From contig LATQ01000199.1 in the NCBI GenBank assembly GCA_001017865.1, forward strand, positions 1 through 14,326: a DNA stretch of 14,326 nucleotides, given 5' to 3'. Made by a program: the position numbers and the translations under genes. Under the pieces are notes generated by a model that searched no databases, was not told where the DNA came from, and saw only the letters and a program-made list of their open reading frames with translations. Positions within the stretch are counted from its first letter, which is position 1. Each line of letters starts with the position of its first letter. This document shows, piece by piece, positions 8,603-14,186 of this stretch. This DNA comes from Rhodococcus sp. IITR03. Its GTDB lineage: Bacteria; Actinomycetota; Actinomycetes; Mycobacteriales; Mycobacteriaceae.

Positions 8603-9200
8603 CGGGCACGGATATACGTATGCGCAGCAGCACTGTTGATCGCGTTGCACGTAGCCTGACCGAGATCGGCGCACCCTGGGTAATCAACATCGTTACTTCC
8701 TTGATTCTCGGGGCGGTGATTGGTGCACCGGGATGGGGTGCGTTCGTCGCTGTATGCGCGGGCGTCGTCCCGATGAGTGTCATTCTCATCGGCATGCGTG
8801 GATCTCGGATCGGTGATCACCATGTCACCAAGATCAATGAACGTCACTTGCTGATTGCCGTGTTGCTGCTGGTTACGATTGGCGGACTGATCACTTTGGT
8901 GGTCACCGACGCTCCGCAGCAATTAGTCGGGTTCATGGCCGCCGGTCTGATCGCCTTGGCAGTCTCAGCGATTATCACTAGCATCTTCCGCTGGAAGGTC
9001 AGTTTTCATACTGGAGTCGCTGCTGGGTGAGTGTCGTTCTGGCCATCGCCCTTTCGCCGTGGTGGTTGCTGGGATGGGGCTTTACCGTGCTTGTCGGGTG
9101 GTCCCGCGTGCACCTCGGTGATCACACGAGGGGGCAGGTAATTGTCGGTGCATTGCTTGGCGCGATCACGGCAGGTCTGAGTTACGCCATCATCGTTTAA
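8599..9200 (+). CDS. PAP2-like integral membrane phosphatase homologue (one frame break)
   Basis: This gene is coupled to the protease gene by ATGA (8599-8602). It encodes a five- to six-helix protein of 200 residues if repaired. Motifs in order are Asp-His-His-Val-Thr-Lys-Ile-Asn-Glu-Arg (73-82, where the first PAP2 motif belongs), Lys-Val-Ser-Phe-His-Thr-Gly-Val-Ala-Ala-Gly (133-143, Phe where classical Ser-Gly-His has Gly), and Trp-Ser-Arg-Val-His-Leu-Gly-Asp-His-Thr near 168-177. This is the actinobacterial PAP2-related group; lipid phosphatase activity is plausible but unproven. The frame ends at TGA 9028-9030. The third motif is one frame back, from GTG 9027, ending at TAA 9198-9200. 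Either a G is missing in GGG 9025-9027, or two half-proteins are made through a GTGA overlap. Because the split lies between catalytic motifs, I favour the missing base. Confidence 0.68.
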
Positions 9201-9562
9201 TCCGACTTGTTGTCCTGCTCGGTGAGACGGCGGAATGGGTCGTAGGTGCGAGCGGCGACCTGCTGCCCTTCCGAGTCGCGGAGCTGCTGGATCCAGATGA
9301 TCTGTTGCTTGACTTCTTCGTAGGTTTCTTCGTCACCGAAGTAGTCCATCGGCACGCGAAAGACTCGGCAGATGTCGCGGACGACTTCGAGGCCAGGGGA
9401 GGTCCGCTTCCCACTGAGAAGCTGGGACATGTAGCCGGTGGTCATTCGACTCCCACTGAATCGAAGCAAGTCAACCACTTCGGTCTGGGTGTATGGACCA
9501 CGGCTACGCGGATGGACGTTATCGAAGAGGAACCGGAGTCGCTCCGCGAAGGTGCTGCTCAT
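9197..9562 (-). CDS. EspR-like XRE-family transcriptional regulator
   Basis: This 121-residue protein matches the layout of mycobacterial EspR. It opens with Ser-Thr-Phe-Ala-Glu-Arg-Leu-Arg-Phe-Leu-Phe-Asp and Arg-Gly-Pro-Tyr-Thr. The HTH contains Tyr-Met-Ser-Gln-Leu-Leu-Ser-Gly-Lys-Arg-Thr-Ser-Pro (about 44-56), followed by Phe-Arg-Val-Pro-Met-Asp-Tyr-Phe and a helical dimerisation tail. EspR-type proteins bind DNA as dimers and can act as global regulators. ATG at 9562 is chosen over one six codons upstream because AAAGGTGA lies just before it and homologues begin Met-Ser-(Ser/Thr)-Thr-Phe. It converges on the PAP2 gene with overlapping stops (9197-9200). It is a plausible partner or substrate of the neighbouring ImmA-type protease. 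Confidence 0.82.
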   Translation of the reverse strand: MSSTFAERLRFLFDNVHPRSRGPYTQTEVVDLLRFSGSRMTTGYMSQLLSGKRTSPGLEVVRDICRVFRVPMDYFGDEETYEEVKQQIIWIQQLRDSEGQQVAARTYDPFRRLTEQDNKSD

Positions 9563-9647
9563 CGAACGTTCACCTTTCATGTCGCCCCGACCTACAGAAG
9601 TCACCTAGCTTGCAATGTCTTCATGGTGTCAGCCTGTGGCAATCCGA

Positions 9648-9671
9648 TGCAACTTGCTATTGAAAGTTGCA
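9648..9671. promoter_or_regulatory. Inverted repeat, candidate operator upstream of the EspR-like gene
   Basis: TGCAACTT (9648-9655) and AAGTTGCA (9664-9671) form a perfect 8-base inverted repeat with an 8-base spacer. The right arm extends into AAGTT-GCA-AACTT (9664-9676), a second overlapping symmetry. It lies about 86 bases upstream of the regulator's start at 9562 in a stretch that is AT-richer than its surroundings, as expected for an autoregulatory operator. Which protein binds it is unknown. Confidence 0.45.
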
Positions 9672-9745
9672 AACTTTAGGCTCAGCGCACACGACAGAAT
9701 CAGGAGATACAAACGATGTCGGCGAACTGGAGCCGCGCTTGTCGC

Positions 9746-10237
9746 TCAGGCGGGCGTGCCCGCTGGGCGGCGACGCGCCCGTTCGTAGCTCGCCCGCAGT
9801 TCGCCCTCCGAGATGTCGAGCGCGGCCGACAGCTTCTTCGCGAGGTTGTCGGACAAGGAGACCTCACCGCGCTCAACACTTCCCACGAGTTGCGTGGATA
9901 CTCCAGCAGCGGCGCCGAGCATCGGCTGCGTCATGCCTCGAATAACACGCCAGTCGCCGGGGAATCGCTCGCCCTCCGGGATATCGACGAGATCAGCAAT
10001 GGCGATGCCGAGGACGTCGGCGACGCGCGCAAGCAGATCGACCTGGGGAGACGCCGCGCCTTTCTCCCACCGGCGAACCGTCTCGGCTTTGATGTCCGCG
10101 AGGCGGGCGACTTCAGCTTGCGAGATACCCGCAGTCAGTCGCGCCTGTTCAAGTCTTTGGGGCCGGAACCCGCGCATTACCCGTCTACTCACCGATCGGG
10201 CCTTGGTCCTAACGCGAAGTTCGTCATCAGTAGACAC
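9746..10237 (-). CDS. Double-HTH XRE-family transcriptional regulator
   Basis: The 163-residue product contains two Cro/CI-type helix-turn-helix units. The first is at about residues 27-84, with Gly-Ile-Ser-Gln-Ala-Glu-Val-Ala-Arg-Leu-Ala and Val-Arg-Arg-Trp-Glu-Lys-Gly. The second is at about 97-147, with Gly-Met-Thr-Gln-Pro-Met-Leu-Gly..Gly-Val-Ser-Thr..Val-Glu-Arg-Gly. Tandem HTHs suggest a monomer able to bind a pseudo-symmetric or repeated site. GTG at 10237 is supported by GAGAGG seven bases upstream. The start codon lies inside an inverted repeat that may be its own operator. The 183-base gap down to the EspR-like start holds a separate candidate operator, so the two regulators need not be co-transcribed. 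Confidence 0.82.
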   Translation of the reverse strand: MSTDDELRVRTKARSVSRRVMRGFRPQRLEQARLTAGISQAEVARLADIKAETVRRWEKGAASPQVDLLARVADVLGIAIADLVDIPEGERFPGDWRVIRGMTQPMLGAAAGVSTQLVGSVERGEVSLSDNLAKKLSAALDISEGELRASYERARRRPAGTPA

Positions 10238-10261
10238 TGTGCAGCCCTCTCACTACAGTGT
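10234..10261. promoter_or_regulatory. Inverted repeat over the double-HTH regulator start
   Basis: ACACTGT (10234-10240) and ACAGTGT (10255-10261) are a perfect 7-base inverted repeat with a 14-base spacer, so arm centres are two helical turns apart. It covers the GTG start and ribosome binding site of the minus-strand regulator. Repressor binding there would block transcription, and pairing in the mRNA would hide the start. Autoregulation is inferred. Confidence 0.4.
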
Positions 10262-10339
10262 GCACATACCGGATCGTATAGAAGTCCTGGTTTAGAAGTG
10301 GGTCATGTGTGGGGAACGAGTTGAGACCTTGAGATGCGA

Positions 10340-10441
10340 ACGGTCCCCCAGCTGTTAGCCCAGCTGAGGGACCGTCCAAGTAGCAAGCCGACTGTTAGCC
10401 GCAGTCGAACAAGCCAGAGGCACACGGGTTAGCCGGCCGTG
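10340..10441. repeat. Three consecutive hairpins sharing a TTAGCC loop
   Basis: The gap between the regulator (10237) and the WhiB-like gene (10468) holds three inverted repeats. Hairpin 1 (10340-10375) pairs ACGGTCCC with GGGACCGT and CAGCTG with CAGCTG, with one mismatch and loop TTAGCC. Hairpin 2 (10389-10407) pairs CGACTG with CAGTCG, with loop TTAGCCG. Hairpin 3 (10423-10441) pairs CACGG with CCGTG, with loop GTTAGCCGG. GTTAGCC recurs at 10354, 10394 and 10428 although the stems differ in sequence, so the stems covary while the loop is conserved. No T-tract follows any of them. Candidates are a structured RNA, a protein-bound leader of the WhiB-like gene, or a replication/transfer origin. 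No protein-coding frame is supported here. Confidence 0.6.
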
Positions 10442-10467
10442 GCCTCGATGCAGATACGGAGCCTGCG

Positions 10468-11289
10468 ATGAACAGGTTAGTTGGCGCTGGGCAGATACGC
10501 CTAGTAGCAGAGAGTCCCGCCACTCCTCACGGAGAGACTCACGACACAATTCTTGGCAGCAAGGACCCCCACTACGTCCTCGCTGAGCACCTGCCTGATC
10601 CGGAGGGCACCGCATGCTCGTCGTGCGGGTTCACCTACTCCACGGACCGGCCGCTGTGCCCGCCCGTCGTCGCGGCGTTGCGTACGCTTACCGCACGCGC
10701 CCACACGCGATCGTTCAGCGACTATTCGACGAACCAGCTCCGCGCGCTCGAGCGGGAACACTGCGGTACCGGCCGGTGCCGACGATGCGGATTCGTCTAC
10801 ACCCCCACTGTGCGCGTATGCCCTACTTCGCGCCGTATCGCCATCGAGCTCGAATCCCGCTTCAAAGCTCCGATGAGCGAGGTCCGCGCAGGTCAAGGTC
10901 TGTGTTCCGGCAAAGGACAGGTTTGGACGGTGAGCGGAAACAAATCCGCCCCGTGGCGGCAGGCCGTCGCTGCGTGCGCCCAGTGCCCGCTGCTCACCTC
11001 ATGCACTAAGGAGCTCGACCGGAGGCTGGCCAGCGGGGAGAAGATCCGCGATCAGATCCTCGCGGGGCGACTGTTCTCCGGTAAAGGCGACGAGATCGCT
11101 CCCGAGATGTTCGATGCCTACGCCGACCGGTGTGGAGCCAAGACCAAACGTCGAAAGCCCAAACCGAAACGCCGACCGGCCCGACGTGCAGCGACGAACC
11201 GGACTGCGTCCCCTTCTACCCCCGCGCAGGATGTTCCAGCATCCCCTACCGGCGGACAACTCACGCTGTTCAAGGGAGCGGTGGCATGA
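10468..11289 (+). CDS. WhiB-like Fe-S protein with two N-terminal Cys-ribbon repeats
   Basis: The C-terminal half of this 273-residue protein has the WhiB-type cluster ligands: Cys146, then Cys170-X2-Cys173-X5-Cys179. They are followed by Lys-Ile-Arg-Asp-Gln-Ile-Leu-Ala-Gly, replacing the usual Gly-Val-Trp-Gly-Gly turn, and a very basic Lys/Arg-rich tail (about 224-240). Typical WhiB proteins are near 100 residues, so this one is much larger. The extra N-terminal part carries two copies of Cys-X2-Cys-Gly-Phe-X-Tyr-X7-Cys, at 50-64 and 104-118, with identical spacing and resembling zinc ribbons. WhiB proteins are actinobacterial redox-sensitive transcription factors and are frequent on phages and plasmids. 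ATG at 10468 follows CGGAG (10459-10463). The stop overlaps the next ATG (ATGA). Confidence 0.75.
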   Translation: MNRLVGAGQIRLVAESPATPHGETHDTILGSKDPHYVLAEHLPDPEGTACSSCGFTYSTDRPLCPPVVAALRTLTARAHTRSFSDYSTNQLRALEREHCGTGRCRRCGFVYTPTVRVCPTSRRIAIELESRFKAPMSEVRAGQGLCSGKGQVWTVSGNKSAPWRQAVAACAQCPLLTSCTKELDRRLASGEKIRDQILAGRLFSGKGDEIAPEMFDAYADRCGAKTKRRKPKPKRRPARRAATNRTASPSTPAQDVPASPTGGQLTLFKGAVA

Positions 11290-11791
11290 AGCCCAGCCCG
11301 CACCTGAACCTGTTCGAAGCCATTGCCCAGGGCATCATCGAGGCACCGGCCGGCGACGACCACCCCGATGCAGACCGCTGGCAGTGGTTCGCCGACCTCT
11401 ACGCCGACCGCACCTGGGGTCTCCTCGCTGCCCTCGACGGATTCCCGCGCCTGGCGGCCGACCAGATCGCCGCCGCCTGCCGGGACACCGCCACCCACAC
11501 CGCGACGATCGAGCAATGGCACGCCATCGCGGACATCGCGCGCACAGCCCGCACTGCCGCCCACTCCCCCGGTCTCGACATCGCGTGGAGCGCCGTCGCC
11601 GACACCTGCACCGACGCGCTCGTTCATTTCGCCGGCCACACCTTCGGCGGTCTCGAAGCCATCCTCGGAGTACTCGACGCCATCGGGCACGAGCACGAGC
11701 CTCGATCACGATGTCCTTCGCACGCGACGCGTACACCGCCTGGGAACACCGTGTGGCCCCACCCACCGCAATTCATCGGAACGTCGCGTGA
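11286..11791 (+). CDS. Small helical protein of unknown function (probable frame break near its end)
   Basis: I do not recognise this protein. It starts at ATG 11286, overlapping the WhiB-like stop by four bases. It is mostly helical, rich in Ala, Asp, His and Trp, with Asp-Arg-Trp-Gln-Trp-Phe-Ala-Asp-Leu-Tyr-Ala-Asp-Arg-Thr-Trp-Gly near residues 30-45. As read, the frame continues to 11813 with a Pro/Arg-rich tail that looks non-coding. One extra G at 11704 redirects it through Ile-Thr-Met-Ser-Phe-Ala-Arg-Asp-Ala-Tyr to a TGA at 11789-11791, which overlaps the next GTG (GTGA), giving 168 residues. Alternatively a separate 26-codon gene begins at ATG 11711. Coupling to the WhiB-like gene suggests joint expression. 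Confidence 0.55.
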
Positions 11792-12195
11792 GCTCGGTAG
11801 CCGTCGATCGTGACGGCCGCGCATGGGCAATCCTCGCCCTCGACAGCACGCTCAAAGCCCGACTCGTCCGCGGGACCGCTAATCCCGCGGTGCTGGACCT
11901 CGACGAGCTGGTCGAACGGTACGGACCGGTGACGCTGTCCCCCACACGCCCTACAGTCGGAGGATTCGTGGCGTTCGCCGACACGGTCGGGCTCGTCGCC
12001 TCCGACCCGGAGACAGCCTCAATCGAGCAGATCCGGCAGGTCGCCCTCTTCGCTCAGTCGCTCGTGCTGCCCCCGGTTCATAACCCCGTCGGTGAGCTTC
12101 GCGCCCCGTATCTCTGCCCCTGCGCAGCTTCCATCCCGAGCTCGCACGCTCCAATACGGATTCACCCCAGGCCGGGCACCAAGGAGACACATTGA
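11788..12195 (+). CDS. Small hypothetical protein of the WhiB-like gene operon
   Basis: GTG at 11788 overlaps the preceding TGA (GTGA), which decides the start. The 135-residue product reads Ser-Ser-Val-Ala-Val-Asp-Arg-Asp-Gly-Arg-Ala-Trp-Ala-Ile-Leu-Ala-Leu-Asp-Ser, a short beta-rich N-terminal unit. A helical segment (Ile-Glu-Gln-Ile-Arg-Gln-Val-Ala-Leu-Phe-Ala-Gln) follows, then a Pro/His-rich tail with two Cys. The codon pattern supports coding to about 12100; the last 30 residues are less convincing. No family is recognised. The stop TGA (12193-12195) shares its A with an ATG that follows a perfect AAGGAG, so ribosomes may restart there. Confidence 0.55.
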   Translation: MSSVAVDRDGRAWAILALDSTLKARLVRGTANPAVLDLDELVERYGPVTLSPTRPTVGGFVAFADTVGLVASDPETASIEQIRQVALFAQSLVLPPVHNPVGELRAPYLCPCAASIPSSHAPIRIHPRPGTKETH

Positions 12196-12206
12196 TGAGC
12201 CAGTAA
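12181..12206 (+). other. Strong ribosome binding site with a three-codon ORF
   Basis: AAGGAG (12181-12186) lies eight bases before ATG 12195, which shares a base with the preceding stop. The frame it opens is only Met-Ser-Gln followed by TAA. If a G were missing after CAG, as elsewhere in this window, it would become a 16-residue peptide ending near 12242, before the terminator. It may instead be a minimal upstream ORF or the stub of a lost gene. Confidence 0.3.
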
Positions 12207-12261
12207 CCCGGACCGACCACTCCGACAACTCAACAGCGCAGTGACTCAACGAAAAAGAGAA

Positions 12262-12286
12262 ACCCACCCCCGGAAAGGGGGTGGGT
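12262..12286. terminator. Hairpin terminator between the WhiB operon and the winged-helix gene
   Basis: ACCCACCCCC (12262-12271) pairs perfectly with GGGGGTGGGT (12277-12286) around a five-base GGAAA loop. There is no T-tract on the plus side, but the minus strand reads TTTCTCTTTTT just beyond the stem, so it is a better intrinsic terminator for leftward transcripts. On the plus strand it probably still ends the WhiB-like operon, since actinobacterial terminators often lack a T-run. Confidence 0.7.
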
Positions 12287-12287
12287 C

Positions 12288-12431
12288 TCAGGAGGACATC
12301 CACTGAAGGACCCCGAAGGATCCTTCACTGTTCGAGCGAGAACGTCTGCCAGGACGATCACGCTCTGGGTGAGTCTCCGAAGTTCGACGCTTCACAGACT
12401 CTGAGTTACTGCTTCCCCGAAGGGACTTACC
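12288..12431 (+). promoter_or_regulatory. Structured leader upstream of the winged-helix gene
   Basis: This stretch contains no gene. TGAAGGA (12304-12310) pairs with TCCTTCA (12321-12327). An overlapping palindrome GAAGGATCCTTC (12315-12326) offers an alternative pairing, so the two structures are mutually exclusive. Further on, GAGTCT (12371-12376) pairs with AGACTC (12396-12401) and encloses a GAAG/CTTC inner stem. A GAAGGGA ribosome binding site precedes the ATG at 12432. Such a layout would suit attenuation or antisense-RNA control of a replication gene, but no antisense promoter is identified. Confidence 0.35.
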
Positions 12432-13888
12432 ATGCCAGGTACGTCTCAGGGTAGCGCACACCCTGAAACACGCCCAACCACCTCAACTTCCATCCTCGGC
12501 GCGTCGACCAACATCGATGATTCCGACCTCCCACTTCCGCAGCCGTTCACCGACGCCGAATGGGATGCCATCGTCGTTGCCGCCGTCGCGAACGTCGCCG
12601 CAATGGAAGCCGCCGAAACGCAGGACCATCCCGACGAGGACGCTGTCGACGACCTGCTCGACGCCCAACCTCCCGGAACCGCGCCGCACTCTCCCTACCT
12701 ATCCCTGCAGGTGCATGTGCCCGTATCCCGACCTGGCACAGCCGCCGCTACTGGCTGACCTTGTGCGAATGGATCGTTACCCACACCGAACGCGGACGCA
12801 CCGCCCTCAAGCGCCACGGCATCGCCATCCAGACATTCCTGCGGGTGTGCGCTGCACACGCCCACTACGCCGAATCCACCACCGGACGCCACGTCTGCGC
12901 ATCCCTGGCCACCCTCGCCACCACAGACACCCTGTCGATCGACCAACTCAAACGCGGCCGACGCGCACTGAAAACACTCGACCTCGGCGTCGAACTGGCG
13001 CGCGGCAAAAAACTCAACAACATCGAACGCGAAGCCGCCGCCCGCCTCCACTCACAAGTCCACGGCCAACTCCCTGTTCGACCGCAGATCGGCGCTGCCA
13101 GCGTATGGGCACTCTCCGCACCCGCATGGGCCGTCGAGACCATGCCCGCACCGCCGACACCACGCCAGCAGCCACGGCGACGGCCGCGGCAACGAACGAC
13201 ACGCTCCGCTCCCAAGAGCGGAACCTCTGCCACCCGGTCTATTTCGCCAACCCAACGCAGCTCACTGGCTTCCGCACCCCAATCCCCTAGTGGTTCTTTA
13301 TCCTTGTGTCTTTCCGTCAGGAAAGATCACCAAGCGCGCACACGCGCAGGCGAGAAGACCTCGACACCGACCACGTCCCGACCGCTGGCCCTCCAACGAG
13401 CAGCCGCCCAACTGATCGACCGCGTCCCCGCGCTACGCACGATCGTCGGGATCGACGACGCAACCGGCAGACGCCGAGGGCACATCGGATCGGTCTGCGA
13501 CCTCCTACTCGACGCCGGCATCGACACCGACCGCTGGACAGGCATCGACATCGCTCACGCCCTCAACCACGACGGCACCACTCGCGGGTGGACATGGCCC
13601 ACCGCACACGCGATGACCTCGCCGCTACGACTGGTGGCATTTCGACTCTCCCGCCTCGACTGGTCCGGCCCCTCCCCCACCGAACTAAAGGTCCACGGCC
13701 GAACGCACAAGGGCGAAACCCCGACAGATGCAGCCCACCGGATGATCAAGACCCGCCACCGTGCCCTCGTCGCCACCTCGATCCCCCAGGCTCGACCAGC
13801 AACCGGCGAACATCGGCGAGCAATGCGCGAACAGCTCGCGACGGACCTCGTGGCGAAGAGAACCGCTGCTGCACGCTGTGCTCGATAA
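12432..13888 (+). CDS. Winged-helix DNA-binding protein, possible replication initiator (one frame break)
   Basis: Starting at ATG 12432 (GAAGGGA six bases upstream), the first frame gives an acidic N-terminus and stops at 12758. Coding continues one frame back with Arg-Arg-Tyr-Trp-Leu-Thr-Leu-Cys-Glu-Trp-Ile-Val. One extra G at 12735-12736 joins them into 485 residues. Next is a winged-HTH-like region: Thr-Gly-Arg-His-Val-Cys-Ala-Ser-Leu-Ala-Thr-Leu-Ala, then Leu-Lys-Arg-Gly-Arg-Arg-Ala-Leu-Lys-Thr-Leu. After a Ser/Arg/Pro linker, the C-terminal domain has Asp-Ile-Ala-His-Ala-Leu-Asn and Arg-Gly-Trp-Thr-Trp-Pro..Pro-Leu-Arg-Leu-Val-Ala-Phe-Arg-Leu. That tail resembles C-termini of actinobacterial plasmid replication-type proteins, but this is recollection, not a definitive match. 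A plain transcriptional regulator is the alternative. Confidence 0.5.
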
Positions 13889-14186
13889 ACGCGCCTACCC
13901 ATTCACGCACAACAAGAAAGCGCTGCCTCGGCATGCAGATACCCCTCAGCCGCAGACGGCAACCGCCTCACGACGCGGAGCCGACTGCCATACGTGCCCG
14001 CACCGCACGTGCGTCGGCTCCCGGTCACCACCCTCGTCTCGACACCTCGAGCGCCCGGCGCGCTCGACAGCACGCATACGACTCGTTGACGCGGGCGTTT
14101 GCCGATATCACGGTCCCTATGTCAACCCACGCCGAGCTATCCGCGAACCGAGCGGAGAGCAAGCAGTTCACGAGACTCGATAAGAA
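13889..14186. other. Gene-free junction segment with two strong hairpins
   Basis: No convincing gene lies in these 298 bases: open frames here show mixed codon use and no motif. Hairpin A pairs GGAGCCGAC (13977-13985) with GTCGGCTCC (14013-14021), plus an inner ACGTGC/GCACGT stem (13992-13997 with 14005-14010). Hairpin B pairs TCGAGCG (14047-14053) with CGCTCGA (14061-14067). They may terminate the winged-helix gene and the opposing thiolase gene, or mark an element end. I see no tRNA and no obvious duplicated attachment sequence within the window. Confidence 0.45.
13977..14021. terminator. Long hairpin, possible bidirectional terminator
   Basis: A 9-base perfect outer stem (GGAGCCGAC/GTCGGCTCC) and a 6-base inner stem (ACGTGC/GCACGT) surround a 7-base loop, with a 6/2 asymmetric internal loop. 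It lies between two converging genes, about 90 bases after one stop and 165 bases beyond the other. No T-tract is present on either side, so a recombination or transfer-site role remains possible. Confidence 0.4.

Noticed and set aside
9716..10324. Plus-strand 202-codon frame with an AGGAGA site eight bases upstream
   Set aside because: Beyond the first codons it is antisense to the double-HTH regulator and has no domain. The ribosome-site-like sequence may be a relic of a lost divergent gene, but this cannot be supported.
10340..10441. Reading the three hairpins as a CRISPR array
   Set aside because: The repeated unit is only seven bases, the stems differ, and no cas gene is present.
1468..12736. 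Programmed -1 ribosomal frameshifting as the cause of the frame changes
   Set aside because: No X-XXY-YYZ slippery heptamer was found at the sites, eleven events in six unrelated genes would be extraordinary, and each site is fully explained by one missing G or C.
13761..14183. 140-codon plus-strand frame after the winged-helix gene
   Set aside because: Arg/Pro/Ser-rich, overlaps the real gene tail and spans two hairpins; the Cys-X2-Cys it contains is isolated.
13889..14186. tRNA gene as an integration target at the right boundary
   Set aside because: No cloverleaf, T-loop consensus or CCA-adjacent acceptor pairing could be assembled on either strand.
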